64,000 nt of DNA, taken from contig CAXXUP010000008.1 in the NCBI GenBank assembly GCA_963662765.2, positions 434,001-498,000 on the forward strand, given 5' to 3'. The notes beneath the pieces were generated by a model, which was given only the letters and a program-made list of their open reading frames with translations, ran no database searches and was not told where the DNA came from. The position numbers were made by a program, and so were the translations under genes. Within the stretch, counting starts at the first letter, position 1. Every line of letters begins with the position of its first letter. Positions 18,247-26,937 of the stretch are shown piece after piece. This DNA is from DATMXT01 sp963662765 (lineage in GTDB: Bacteria > Bacillota > Clostridia > Oscillospirales > Feifaniaceae).

Positions 18247-18480
18247 TTATTTGATCAACCCCAGAGCCTTAACGGCATCCTGCACAAGCTGAGAGGGCCC
18301 ATAGAGCACCAAGCCCCGACTGTAGAGCATGAGTACGACATAGCTTGCCGCATAGCATACGACAAGAAAACACTTTAAAGGACCGCTTGCGGTTTTAAAA
18401 GCCGTCCGCAAATCGACAGCAATGAGAAAGAGATAGATTAAGGTGATGATGCCCGCTGTGATCAGTTCGCTGCTTGGCAT
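18247..18480 (-). CDS. Small two-helix membrane protein of the ger operon (D-type subunit)
   Basis: 77 residues with two predicted membrane helices (ITAGIITLIYLFLIAV and CFLVVCYAASYVVLML). Genes for small two-helix D proteins are known in a subset of gerA-type operons and modulate receptor function. This one sits between gerAC (14 bp gap) and gerAB (18 bp gap) on the same strand. Assignment rests on size, topology and position, not on a recognised sequence motif. Confidence 0.72.
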   Translation of the reverse strand: MPSSELITAGIITLIYLFLIAVDLRTAFKTASGPLKCFLVVCYAASYVVLMLYSRGLVLYGPSQLVQDAVKALGLIK

Positions 18481-18494
18481 TTCTCAATCCTCCG

Positions 18495-19634
18495 TCATCG
18501 GGACATCAGCCCCGCGTGGGTGATGACGACTTTAACCTCCGCTTCAAACGTGGCCTTTTCAAAGAGGCTGTCCCAGTTGCCACCTATCTTCTTCCACAGC
18601 TCGTAGTCGTTCATATAAATCATGTTACCGTAGCCGTAAATGTCACACCCCGGCGACTGCTGTACTTTTTCAAAAACTTTGCGCATACGCTGCTCCAACA
18701 CCTCTTTGACACGCTCTTTGAGCACCTCACGCTGTGCCTCGGTCTTCACCTCCTGCCCCCGGAGTTCCACAAGGCCAATCTCGAGGTTGACTTCAACATG
18801 AATGGACACCTTTCCATCTTTATACGTCACTTCAGGCCGGTTCTTGCACCGGTAGATGGTCATCGACACGGTCTCCGATTCCGGATCGTCGCTGTACGGG
18901 AAGGAGATGGGGCCGCCAATATGGTCATCGGTCGCCAGCAGGAAGTATTTTGTCTCGTCGGGGGATAAGAAGCCTGCCAGTTTATCGTCTTTGAAAATGG
19001 CGATGCCGTCGATCTCTACATCGTCCTTGCCTTCGCCTTTGGTCAGGTGGAAGGCCGGCAGCACCAGCTCCTTGCCCGGCGTCTCAATGAGGTCGTAGGC
19101 CCGGTACAGGAGCACCTGTTTCGAAGTGGCGCTGATCTGTTTGTCCTCACTGGCGATCTGGGCCATATCATAGGAGATGACCCGATCGCCTGTGCCGGCA
19201 CCTGTGATGAGGTCAGCCGCCTTATCCTCCATCGAAATGATGATCGTCATCGTCTCGCGCGGTTCGGGATTGCGCATAAATCCGATGATGAGGTCTCGGA
19301 TACCGTCTTTTTCGGCAATTTCCCGACTGATGATGACGGACCGCATGCTGCCAAAGTACATTTTGTTGTAGAGCTTTTTTTTGGCGTTGCGGACCGCTTC
19401 AAAGAGCGTTTGCCCCTCGGCTGTCACAAAGACCGATTTGGAGCCTTCCCCTTTCTTCATCGTGGTGATGTCAACCAGCTCAAAAGTGACCATTACACCC
19501 TCGGCACCCTCTCTGGTGTCGATGGCAAGTCCGGCCACAATGTTGATTTCATCCATACTGCGGTAGTCCCAACAGCCACAAAGGCTAAGCGCACAGAGCA
19601 AGGCGGCCGCAGCAAGGGCCCACTTTCGCCTCAT
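18495..19634 (-). CDS. Spore germination receptor lipoprotein subunit C (GerAC-type)
   Basis: Lipoprotein of about 379 aa: MRRKWALAAAALLCALSLCGC with the acylated cysteine before WDYRSMDEINIVAGLAID, the classic GerAC opening. A three-domain C subunit is attached to the outer face of the spore inner membrane and is needed for receptor assembly. The longer frame to 19709 overlaps gerAA and lacks a signal peptide; ATG 19634 overlaps the gerAA stop (ATGA), so translation is coupled. Order in the operon is A, C, D, B. Confidence 0.92.
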   Translation of the reverse strand: MRRKWALAAAALLCALSLCGCWDYRSMDEINIVAGLAIDTREGAEGVMVTFELVDITTMKKGEGSKSVFVTAEGQTLFEAVRNAKKKLYNKMYFGSMRSVIISREIAEKDGIRDLIIGFMRNPEPRETMTIIISMEDKAADLITGAGTGDRVISYDMAQIASEDKQISATSKQVLLYRAYDLIETPGKELVLPAFHLTKGEGKDDVEIDGIAIFKDDKLAGFLSPDETKYFLLATDDHIGGPISFPYSDDPESETVSMTIYRCKNRPEVTYKDGKVSIHVEVNLEIGLVELRGQEVKTEAQREVLKERVKEVLEQRMRKVFEKVQQSPGCDIYGYGNMIYMNDYELWKKIGGNWDSLFEKATFEAEVKVVITHAGLMSR

Positions 19635-21187
19635 TTTTTCCCCTTTCCGCCGGGTCGCTGCCGGATGCTGTTTTCTGTGATGGCGCCCGGCCGGGTTTTC
19701 ATGAGCCACCAGGGGGCCCTAATGGCGGTATCCTTGACGCGCTGGAAGCGCAGTTCCCGGTCGGGGGTCAGCTGCAGCACCCCGAAAGACTCGATGTGCA
19801 ACATGTGGACGAGCAGTGCCGACAGCCCCATGGTCAGCCCGAAAAAGCCGAAACCGGAGGCAAGCAGCAGCAAAACGAACCGCAGCAAGACGACGGCCGA
19901 GCTCATTCGGGGGACCAGCAGACTTGTGATGCCGGAGATCGCCGTGACGATGATCATGGTGGCTGACACGAGGTCGGCCTCGACGGCGGCGGAACCTACG
20001 ACCAGAGCCCCCACGATGCTCAGCGCTTGGCCGACACCCAGCGGCATGCGTACGCCGGTCTCCCGCAGGATGTCGAACATGATGAGCAAAACGAAAGCCT
20101 CGAGGGCTGCCGGCAGGGGCACATTGTGACTCTCTACAGCGATGTTGACCATGAGCGGCGTTGGCAGCATTTCTTGATGGTAGGCCACAACGGCGATATA
20201 CAAGGCCGGAACCGTAATGGTTAGAAAAAAGCTTACAATGCGTAAAATTCGGGAAAACGAGGTGTAGTAATAGCTGAGATAGTAGTCCTCGTTGCTTTGG
20301 AAATTTTCAATGAAGAGGTAAGGCACCGTCAGCACGACGGGACTGCCGTCGACAAAGACGGCAATCCGCCCCTCCAGCAGCTTTCCAGCCACGACGTCGG
20401 GCCGCTCGGTATATCCCGCCGTGCGAAAAACGCTCCATTTTGCATCCTGAATCAGCTCAATGACATAGTTGGTGTCGAGCAGAGCATCGATGTCGATGGC
20501 CGACAGCCTGCGGTAAAGTTCATCCAGAATCTCGGGCCGAACGAGGCTTTCCATGTAGACTACGCAAATCGAGGTGTTGCTCTTGCTGCCCTGATACTGA
20601 AACTTCATTTTCAGGTCGTTTGTGCGCAGCTTACGCCGCAGGAGAGAAAGGTTCTGCATGATGGACTCGCAAAACCCCTCCCTTGGGCCGCTCAAAATCT
20701 TCTCACCTTCCGGCTCCGACACCCCGCGGGTGACAAACTGCTTTGTGTCCATGAGCAGGGCTTCCGAGCAGCCTTCGACCAACAGCAGGGAGTCCCCATA
20801 GGAGAGCCCTTTGATGATGTCATCCACGGCGTCGGTCCGCTGTACACTGTTCACCTGAACGACCCGGTCCATGATGTGGGTGAGAGGGTCGCCCTTTTCG
20901 CCTGCCGGGCGGGTCATGAGCGGCCGCAGGATGAAGTTGTCGATGATTTCGGAGTTGACAAGCCCGTCATAGTAAATTAAGCACAGCGCAAGCGACCCAC
21001 CGTCCGCTCCGGTCTCAATTTGGCGGTAGCGGACTAGGTCGACGTCCATAAAAAGCTCCTTGATGAGCAAAATGTTCTCATCGAGGCTGCCGGCAAGCTT
21101 CTTCGCCGGCGGTTTTTTCCCCCACTTCTCCTCACCGGGGGCGACCTTCTTCTTTGCTTTGGTCCACGGAAATTTCATATCTATCAT
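19631..21187 (-). CDS. Spore germination receptor subunit A (GerAA-type)
   Basis: 518-aa GerA-family protein. A long soluble N-terminal domain (to about residue 300) is followed by a membrane part with several helices (ILRIVSFFLTITVPALYIAVVAY, LIVPRMSSAVVLLRFVLLLLASGFG-type segments). Family blocks include RVFVDGSPVVLTVPYLF-like and GIRMPLGVGQALSIVGALVVG-like regions. First gene of the operon, preceded by a sigma-G-like promoter, as expected for forespore expression. Confidence 0.92.
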   Translation of the reverse strand: MIDMKFPWTKAKKKVAPGEEKWGKKPPAKKLAGSLDENILLIKELFMDVDLVRYRQIETGADGGSLALCLIYYDGLVNSEIIDNFILRPLMTRPAGEKGDPLTHIMDRVVQVNSVQRTDAVDDIIKGLSYGDSLLLVEGCSEALLMDTKQFVTRGVSEPEGEKILSGPREGFCESIMQNLSLLRRKLRTNDLKMKFQYQGSKSNTSICVVYMESLVRPEILDELYRRLSAIDIDALLDTNYVIELIQDAKWSVFRTAGYTERPDVVAGKLLEGRIAVFVDGSPVVLTVPYLFIENFQSNEDYYLSYYYTSFSRILRIVSFFLTITVPALYIAVVAYHQEMLPTPLMVNIAVESHNVPLPAALEAFVLLIMFDILRETGVRMPLGVGQALSIVGALVVGSAAVEADLVSATMIIVTAISGITSLLVPRMSSAVVLLRFVLLLLASGFGFFGLTMGLSALLVHMLHIESFGVLQLTPDRELRFQRVKDTAIRAPWWLMKTRPGAITENSIRQRPGGKGKK

Positions 21188-21236
21188 TCGCCCTCAAACC
21201 GACCTCAAAATGAAAGCGCCGCAGCGCTGTTGCCAT

Positions 21237-21265
21237 TATCATGGCCGAAAGCCCCCAAAATATGC
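21237..21265 (-). promoter_or_regulatory. Sigma-G-like promoter of the ger operon
   Basis: Minus strand: -35 GCATA (21261-21265), 17-bp spacer, -10 CATGATA (21237-21243). These match the known Bacillus sigma-G pattern gMATR and cATnMTA at every defined base. The gerAA start is about 50 bp downstream. Spacing is at the short end of the known range. Confidence 0.55.
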
Positions 21266-21448
21266 CACGTGCGAAAAAAACCGCCCAAATGGCGGCTTCC
21301 CCGGCAGATCCGAGAGACTTTTTTGTGTCGCCCCCGCAGGATAAGGTCAATTCGAAATTTGTCGATGAACATTGGATAAGCGCACATCATAAACTGTAGT
21401 GAACGAATTTTTCGTTTCGTTAAAAACACTTAAGGAGCGATGAATGCC

Positions 21449-22288
21449 ATGCCGGCATTTACAAACCAAGCAAAGCTTTCCTATGACAGCAGAACTGCGC
21501 TGTCCAACATTGCAACCGGGAATATCTCCGATCCCTTTGTGCTTACCAAAAGAGCGGTCAATGACGACTACATTTTCGGCGACGACGTGACCTATGTACT
21601 GACCATCACAAACTCCAGCGGGGCACCGATGACCAATGTCACGGTAACCGATGACCTCGGCGCCTATTCGTACGGTCCCATTCCGATTACAATTTACCCC
21701 CTGACCTATGTCGGGCCGATTCTGTACAACCGTAACGGCGTACCCCAGGCCAATATCGTACCGGTCTCGACCTCCCCGACACTCGAGTTTGTTGTCCCGT
21801 TGGTCCCGGCCGGCGGTAATGCTGAGCTGATTTACGAGGTCGATGTCAACCAATACGCCCCGCTTGACGTCAATGACTCCATCGTCAACCACGCTGCAAT
21901 CCCCTCACTGACCGGAATCGAGGCTGAAGAAGAAATCTTCACCGAGGACATTCCGCTGCTCTCCATCACCAAGAGCATTTCCCCCAATCCTGTCATCGAC
22001 AACCAGACTGTGACCTTCACCTTCATCGTCAACAACTATGGCAACACCGAGTCTGACGACGTTATCTTCTCCGACACCTTCAATCCCGTTCTCACAGGCG
22101 TCACCGTATCGGTCGACGGCACCCTTTTGGTACTGGGAACCGACTACACGTACAATACCCTCACCGGTTTTCTCACCACACTGGCGGGTCGCCTGACTGT
22201 CCCCGAGGCATCTTACTCGCAGGATTCCAGCGGTATTGTGACCACCACGCCCGGTTTCATCACCATCGTCGTCACCGGAATCGTCTGA
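21449..22288 (+). CDS. DUF11-repeat protein, probably surface- or spore-associated
   Basis: About 279 aa, beginning MPAFTNQAKLSYDSRTALSN without a signal peptide or anchor. Two DUF11-type beta-sandwich repeats are visible: LTKRAVNDDYIFGDDVTYVL with ITNSSGAPMTNVTVTDDLG, and SITKSISPNPVIDNQTVTFT with VNNYGNTESDDVIFSDTF. Such repeats usually stack in extracellular adhesive proteins, yet short signal-less versions are widespread in clostridia. AAGGAG at 21432 fits ATG 21449 (spacing 11) better than ATG 21440 (spacing 2). It lies beside the ger operon, and a spore-surface role is only a guess. Confidence 0.75.
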   Translation: MPAFTNQAKLSYDSRTALSNIATGNISDPFVLTKRAVNDDYIFGDDVTYVLTITNSSGAPMTNVTVTDDLGAYSYGPIPITIYPLTYVGPILYNRNGVPQANIVPVSTSPTLEFVVPLVPAGGNAELIYEVDVNQYAPLDVNDSIVNHAAIPSLTGIEAEEEIFTEDIPLLSITKSISPNPVIDNQTVTFTFIVNNYGNTESDDVIFSDTFNPVLTGVTVSVDGTLLVLGTDYTYNTLTGFLTTLAGRLTVPEASYSQDSSGIVTTTPGFITIVVTGIV

Positions 22289-22331
22289 TTATTCGGATAA
22301 GTACCCTTTACGTATAATACGTCAAAATAAT

Positions 22332-22363
22332 AAGCCCCCTCGAAAGAGGGGACTTATTTTTTG
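22332..22363. terminator. Terminator between the DUF11 gene and zupT
   Basis: AAGCCCCCTC-GAAA-GAGGGGACTT stem with a GAAA loop followed by ATTTTTT on the plus strand; it is 45 bp after the DUF11 gene stop. The convergent zupT gene ends 13 bp further on. Confidence 0.85.
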
Positions 22364-22375
22364 TGTTGGCAAGAC

Positions 22376-23173
22376 CTACATAAACATCAGCAAGCTGACC
22401 GCCATGACTGCCATGCCCGCCACCAGGCCATAAATGGCGAGGTGATGCTCACCATACTCCTGAGCTGAAGGGAGCAGCTCGTCGAGCGAAATAAAAACCA
22501 TGATGCCGGCGACGCCGGCGAAGAGCAGGCCGTAAACAACGTCGCTCATGATTGGCATCAAAACGAGATAGCCGACGACGGCGCCGACGGGCTCCGACAG
22601 TCCCGAGGCGAAGGAGTAGAGAAAGGCCTTTTTGCGGTCGCCGGTCGCAAAATATATCGGCACCGACACCGCCATACCCTCCGGAATGTTGTGGATGGCG
22701 ATGGCCACCACGATGGGGATGGCGAGGGACGGCTCTTGCAGGGCCGAGACAAACGTCGCAAGCCCCTCAGGGAAGTTGTGGATGCCGATGGCGAGCGCCG
22801 TGAAAAGCCCGGTGCGCATCAGCTTGCTGCGGTCTCCGGCAGGCCCCGCCTCCACATTTTTAATTTCGTGCGGATTCTCCTCCTGCGGGATAACCCGGTC
22901 GATGGCGCCGATGAGCAGCATGCCGGCAAAAAAGGCCACAACCGTGAGGATCGTGCCCGGCTTTTCGCCCATGGCCGCCTGCAGTGACCGCTGTGCCTTG
23001 GCGAAAATTTCAATCATGGAGACGTAAATCATGACGCCGGCCGAAAATCCGAGGCTGATCGACAGAAATTTTGCGTTTTGTTTTTTGGAGAAAAAAGCGA
23101 TGACGCTACCGATGCCGGTCGACAGCCCGGCTAATGCCGTCAACCCGAAAGCCAGCCAGATGTTTCCGCTCAC
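22376..23173 (-). CDS. zupT: ZIP-family divalent metal transporter (ZupT type)
   Basis: 265-aa inner-membrane importer for Zn2+ and related metals with about eight helices. The two metal-site signatures are clear: HNFPEGLATF in helix IV and HNIPEGMAV in helix V, and helix II carries FSAGVMIYVSMIEI. The start is GTG 23173 behind TTGGAGGTG. No Zur-type operator was recognised upstream. The symbol follows the general family; metal preference is untested. Confidence 0.9.
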   Translation of the reverse strand: MSGNIWLAFGLTALAGLSTGIGSVIAFFSKKQNAKFLSISLGFSAGVMIYVSMIEIFAKAQRSLQAAMGEKPGTILTVVAFFAGMLLIGAIDRVIPQEENPHEIKNVEAGPAGDRSKLMRTGLFTALAIGIHNFPEGLATFVSALQEPSLAIPIVVAIAIHNIPEGMAVSVPIYFATGDRKKAFLYSFASGLSEPVGAVVGYLVLMPIMSDVVYGLLFAGVAGIMVFISLDELLPSAQEYGEHHLAIYGLVAGMAVMAVSLLMFM

Positions 23174-23235
23174 GAGACACCTCCAAATAAAGAAGACTGT
23201 TTTTATGGATTATACCACAGCAGAAGTGTATAAAG

Positions 23236-23263
23236 AAAGCAGGCCGAAAAATCGGCCTGCTTT
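23236..23263. terminator. Bidirectional terminator between nitrilase gene and zupT
   Basis: Perfect 12-bp stem AAAGCAGGCCGA / TCGGCCTGCTTT with an AAAA loop. Reading on the minus strand it lies about 70 bp after the nitrilase stop and 60 bp before the zupT start. Confidence 0.75.
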
Positions 23264-23335
23264 GTGGTTTGCCGCAGCAGGTATCAAAGGAAAACGATCT
23301 CTTTGCATCATTCTTTGGCAATGCATTGCTACCGT

Positions 23336-24256
23336 TTATTCGTGGACGATCAGCTCAAGCACATCCGGCCTTGAATAGTGTCCGCAGGCATCAAACTCCA
23401 TGCGGCTTGCGGGGACTTTTTGCATGTCAAGCTCGGCGTATATGATCTCCTCTTTATCCCAAACAGGCTTAGTCTCATAGTGTCCGTACGGGTCGACAAC
23501 GCAGCTGCCGCCGCGGCATACGGTATCAGGCAGCTTTGCGATTTCGTCCGGGCAGTGCAAATTTTCCGGATACATTGCCTTCGTAAAATACATGTCGCAG
23601 TTGATAAAATAGCAGTGCCCCTCAATGGCAATATGGCGAATGGTGGCCTGCCATTCCTCGTTGTCGTTGGTGTTTGGCGAGATGTACAGAGCAATGCCCT
23701 TCTGGTACAGCGCAACACGGGCGAGCGGCATATAGCTCTCCCAGCATATGAGATTCCCCATGACGCCCCACGGAGTGTCCACAACCGGGAAATACGCTTT
23801 GTCCGCATCGCCCCACACCACACGCTCGGCGCCGGTAGGCTTGAGCTTTCTGTGTACAGAGACCAGTTCCCCCTCCGGCGAGAAAAACAGGTTTGTATTA
23901 TACAGCGTGGCCGTCGCGGTATCACGCTCGGAGACCCCGATGCTGACATAGGCGTGCGCCTCTTTTGCTGCGCGGCCGATAAGGTCCGTCTCTTCGCCCG
24001 GCACGACAATGGAATTGTCATAGTACATTTTCCAGTCCTTGCGCCCGTCGGCATTCCGGCTCCCCACCGTAAAACCGAATGTCATCCCGTATGGATACCC
24101 GGGAATGAAGAGTTCCGGGAACACGATCAGCTGTGCGTCGCCCGCCGCTGCCTGCCCAATGAGGGCTATTGTTTTTTCCGTACATGCCTCCTTATCAAAC
24201 ATGATGGGAGCTGCTTGTACGACCGCAATTTTGCATGTATCGCTCAAATTTTTCAT
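23336..24256 (-). CDS. Nitrilase-family carbon-nitrogen hydrolase
   Basis: 306-aa enzyme of the nitrilase branch. The catalytic triad is visible: Glu in IVFPELFIPGYP, Lys in HRKLKPTGAERVVWGD and the nucleophile Cys in NLICWESYMPLAR. This last block is the aliphatic nitrilase/cyanide hydratase signature. It would hydrolyse a nitrile to acid plus ammonia; the substrate is unknown. ATG 24256 follows GGAGG. It stands alone with no amidase or aldoxime genes nearby. Slightly lower GC than the ger region. Confidence 0.9.
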   Translation of the reverse strand: MKNLSDTCKIAVVQAAPIMFDKEACTEKTIALIGQAAAGDAQLIVFPELFIPGYPYGMTFGFTVGSRNADGRKDWKMYYDNSIVVPGEETDLIGRAAKEAHAYVSIGVSERDTATATLYNTNLFFSPEGELVSVHRKLKPTGAERVVWGDADKAYFPVVDTPWGVMGNLICWESYMPLARVALYQKGIALYISPNTNDNEEWQATIRHIAIEGHCYFINCDMYFTKAMYPENLHCPDEIAKLPDTVCRGGSCVVDPYGHYETKPVWDKEEIIYAELDMQKVPASRMEFDACGHYSRPDVLELIVHE

Positions 24257-24300
24257 GGTGACCTCCTAAAACAAGTTGGAATTTATTCATGGTTTCTTCC

Positions 24301-24553
24301 TTATATCATGGCGATTGCCTTATCATAATCCGATTTGTGGACATAGATGATGTACTCGTATGCCAAGTTCAAATTTTGTCCAAATGTCCCCGTCTTTGCT
24401 CTCTCACCCGCCGCAAACGGCGATGGGCTGTTTTAGGTTCACACCCCTGATGGAATAGCGGACACTGTTTTGAGCCAGCCTCCCGCGGATCTCACTCTGC
24501 CGTTTCATATCAAAGGTGGTTATGAGTTCTTTTCGACTGAGTATCGTCAGCAC
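24301..24553 (-). pseudogene. Small conserved clostridial protein (about 83 aa), broken by a one-base frameshift
   Basis: Reading from GTG 24553 gives LTILSRKELITTFDMKRQ then EIRGRLAQNSVRYSIRGVN; after a +1 shift near 24437 it continues SPSPFAAGERAKTGTFGQN and LAYEYIIYVHKSDYDKAIAM to a stop at 24301. I recognise this as a small clostridial family (RKEL ... DMKRQ ... SPSPF ... YEYIIYVHKxDY) of unknown, possibly signalling, function. Removing one A from the run AAAA restores a single frame. The ribosome binding site GGGGGTG precedes the start. Whether the shift is real or a read error cannot be told. Confidence 0.75.
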
Positions 24554-24644
24554 CTTATCACCCCCGGGAAATTACCGACTGTCCGCATGTGAAATGGATT
24601 TAATCGTATAATACCATGCTTTACCATCAAAAGAAAAGACATCG

Positions 24645-24673
24645 CTTCCCTTTTTGGAAAAAACGATGTCTTA
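24645..24673 (-). terminator. Terminator of the redox operon
   Basis: Stem AAGACATCG / CGATGTCTT with an inner TTCC / GGAA pairing; on the minus strand it is followed by TTTTCTTTT. It lies about 110 bp after the HdrB-like stop codon and before the frameshifted small gene. Confidence 0.8.
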
Positions 24674-24785
24674 TAAGGATTTACACGTTTGGCGTCGGGT
24701 AATTATCTGGCGAAAAAACAAATTTAACGCACAACCCTTCGGTTTCATAATCCCGGACTACAGCCTTTTTTTGTCTGAGCAGTTA

Positions 24786-25442
24786 TCAGTGCGTTTCTAT
24801 GAATGACTTAACCTTGTCGTTCAAAGGAATGATATCCGATATTTCCAAGGTGGTCGATTCCCCAAACAGCAAATCAACAAGATAGCGGGGTTTCTTGCCG
24901 CCGGCATGTAAATACATTGCGCAGGCAACGCAATAGCACACCACATCAACGCAAGGGAAATCTTCCCCTCGTTCGCGGCATTTTTCATATACTTCTTCCA
25001 TTGGCAGCCCCTTTTCACAATAAATGCTGCCGCAGCATCTGCTGTTTTCACGGGTTTTTTCCGCCTCTACCACCTCGATGTTCATGCGCTCGAGCAATTG
25101 ACGCACCGCATTATGAACCCGGGGCTGATCCCGTGTGGGACAGGCATCGTGGACGGACATCCGGGCGCCGCCGTAATCCGGAAACGGGAATGAATCCATT
25201 GCCGCGACCATTTCCCACAGTGAAATGGTATCCACGTCGTCATATAGTTGCCGAAAGCGCCTATCACATCCCGCGCAAGTGTTTACGATCACCGTGCCGT
25301 TCGGCTGCTTCGGATCATGATGACAGCAGGTCAAATGTACCCCGTCAATTTGTCCACTTTCCATCAGGTACGTTTCTACTTTTTTTGCGAGATCGGGCTT
25401 GTACACCACGAGTGCACATCCCGGCGAATATAGTGTGCTCAT
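24786..25442 (-). CDS. HdrB-like CCG-domain iron-sulfur protein
   Basis: 218-aa protein with two cysteine-rich CCG motifs: C9, C39-C40, C56xxC59, and C101, C136-C137-G, C171xxC174. The second has the spacing typical of heterodisulfide reductase subunit B, GlpC and LutA, where it binds a noncubane [4Fe-4S] cluster. HdrB normally works with HdrA/HdrC; neither is in this window. As the last gene of an operon with two Fe-S aldo/keto reductases and an iron-sulfur flavoprotein, it may pass electrons or reduce a thiol/disulfide substrate. That role is inference. ATG 25442 follows TTGAGGAG. Confidence 0.82.
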   Translation of the reverse strand: MSTLYSPGCALVVYKPDLAKKVETYLMESGQIDGVHLTCCHHDPKQPNGTVIVNTCAGCDRRFRQLYDDVDTISLWEMVAAMDSFPFPDYGGARMSVHDACPTRDQPRVHNAVRQLLERMNIEVVEAEKTRENSRCCGSIYCEKGLPMEEVYEKCRERGEDFPCVDVVCYCVACAMYLHAGGKKPRYLVDLLFGESTTLEISDIIPLNDKVKSFIETH

Positions 25443-25460
25443 TTCATCTGCTCCTCAATT

Positions 25461-25589
25461 TTATTCTCTGGTACGCGGCGGTTCGTCAGGGTCGGGCGCG
25501 TTGACCCTCCCAGCCGATATGACTTGTGCCGCCGAGAATATTGTATCGCAGACGAAATAGTTTTGCCGGCCGTTTTCGGACTTCATCAT
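25461..25589 (-). CDS. Possible small protein (42 aa) before the HdrB-like gene
   Basis: Short frame starting MMKSENGRQNYFVCDTIF and ending PDPDEPPRTRE, 18 bp upstream of the HdrB-like start and on the same strand. AAAGGCG is a weak ribosome binding site. No family recognised. It could be a real small operon protein or chance; the 251-bp gap otherwise holds only a hairpin. Confidence 0.25.
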   Translation of the reverse strand: MMKSENGRQNYFVCDTIFSAAQVISAGRVNAPDPDEPPRTRE

Positions 25590-25655
25590 CTGTTTTTCGC
25601 CTTTAAAACTTTGGTTTGATGTTCTCGCTGCACGCAATATGATCTTCCACATATA

Positions 25656-25689
25656 AAGCAGCTTGCACTTAATCAGTGGCAAGCTGCTT
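25656..25689 (-). terminator. Intra-operon stem-loop after the first Fe-S aldo/keto reductase
   Basis: AAGCAGCTTGC-ACT / AGTG-GCAAGCTGCTT with one bulged base, just beyond the reductase stop at 25694. On the minus strand only TTTATATG follows, so it looks like an attenuating or mRNA-stabilising element rather than a full stop. Confidence 0.55.
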
Positions 25690-25693
25690 CCTA

Positions 25694-26797
25694 TCAATAT
25701 CTGAAATATTCTTTCGCTTGTTGGATCTTTACTGAAGGACTGACATTGAACGGACACCTTTCATCACACAATCCGCATTCGACACAATCTGAAGCGTGAA
25801 ACTTGAGAGTTTTATAATGGTCAAACGCCATTTCATCTCCCAATTCAGCCAGGTCTTTATATCTGTTGACCATTGCGATTTCAATATGGGCCGTGCAAGG
25901 CTGGCAATGATCGCAATATATACATTGATCGGTTATATCTTCCATCTGCAAAGTCCCAATAACTGAATAATCTTTTTCTTTGTCCGGAAGTTCATAATAC
26001 CTCAGCAGGTTTTTGAGTTCATCCAAATTTGCAGCCCCCGGAAGACAACAAAGTACGCCGGGTCTGTCAAGATTGTATTTTATACACTGATAGGGCGTCA
26101 ATTTTATTTTGAACGGAGACTCTTTCTCATCAAGCAGTTTTCCTCCGAGAAATGATTTCATGCAAGTAATTCCTACTCCTTCGCGCTGGCATCTGTTGAA
26201 AAGCGCCTGACGATCCATTTTGAATGTCAATTTACCATTTTGAGCGTCAAAATCATTGGCAGCATTTTCGCTCAACATAAAAATATCGAATACGCCCATA
26301 TCTAGTAGATGATTGCACATTTCTATGTTATGTGAAGAAAATCCGTAATGATGGATAACCCCCTGACGCTTCAGATCCTGCATATAATCCCAGATTCCTC
26401 CAGGGATCATGAGTTTTTCCAGATCCTCAACCGAATCTACATTTCCAAAAAATCCTGCGTCGATATAATCTGTATCCAACATTTTTAGATCTCGTTCGAT
26501 CTCATGTTTAGTCACTTCCACATCGCGATTTTTTGTGTACTGACTGTTCGGATAATGTACTCCGAAGTGTAGTTGTAAAAACAATTCTTTTCTTCTGGGG
26601 CGTATCGCCTCGCTCATAGCTTCCGCTACGCCCGTTCTGTGCGATAAGTAATCAACCATATTAACGCCGTGATTAAAAGCATAAGTAAAAGTTTCTACGA
26701 TGCCCTCATGATTCATCATATACGTATAACTTGTACCAATCCCGATAGTGCTGATTTTCTCTCCGCCGTGCGGTAATATCCTGTAATCTACACCCAA
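25694..26797 (-). CDS. Aldo/keto reductase with C-terminal ferredoxin-like cluster domain
   Basis: 367-aa fusion. The TIM-barrel part opens GVDYRILPHGGEKISTIGIG and has the AKR family elements ATG-independent VNMVDYLSHRTG, LQLHFGVHY and YGFSSHNIEM; the canonical Asp-Tyr-Lys-His tetrad is less regular than in the neighbouring paralogue. The C-terminus has cysteines CIYCDHCQPC and a full 4Fe-4S motif CVECGLCDERCP. Most likely an NAD(P)H- or ferredoxin-linked reductase. The start is probably TTG 26797 behind AAGGAGAGG; the frame open to 26842 lacks a ribosome binding site. Confidence 0.85.
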   Translation of the reverse strand: MGVDYRILPHGGEKISTIGIGTSYTYMMNHEGIVETFTYAFNHGVNMVDYLSHRTGVAEAMSEAIRPRRKELFLQLHFGVHYPNSQYTKNRDVEVTKHEIERDLKMLDTDYIDAGFFGNVDSVEDLEKLMIPGGIWDYMQDLKRQGVIHHYGFSSHNIEMCNHLLDMGVFDIFMLSENAANDFDAQNGKLTFKMDRQALFNRCQREGVGITCMKSFLGGKLLDEKESPFKIKLTPYQCIKYNLDRPGVLCCLPGAANLDELKNLLRYYELPDKEKDYSVIGTLQMEDITDQCIYCDHCQPCTAHIEIAMVNRYKDLAELGDEMAFDHYKTLKFHASDCVECGLCDERCPFNVSPSVKIQQAKEYFRY

Positions 26798-26937
26798 AAT
26801 AGCACCTCTCCTTATATGGAAATTAATGTGTAAGGGTTGCATGTTGCTGGCGTTAAGAATTCAGCTTTATTGATGTGCTTGCCCTATGGGGTGAAATGCA
26901 GAATATGGGCCTGCCAATAGAATCTGAGTCGTAGAAT

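Noticed and set aside
19047..20129. Plus-strand open frame opposite the gerAC/gerAA junction
   Set aside because: Runs across two real genes on the other strand and has no start signal.
23378..24328. Plus-strand open frame opposite the nitrilase
   Set aside because: The nitrilase has its full catalytic triad and ribosome binding site; the antisense product resembles nothing.
24683..24785. Protein-like minus-strand tail AVVRDYETEGLCVKFVFSPD after the HdrB-like gene
   Set aside because: Only about 34 codons, a stop codon directly in front, no start or ribosome binding site. It might be a gene remnant, but nothing supports it further.
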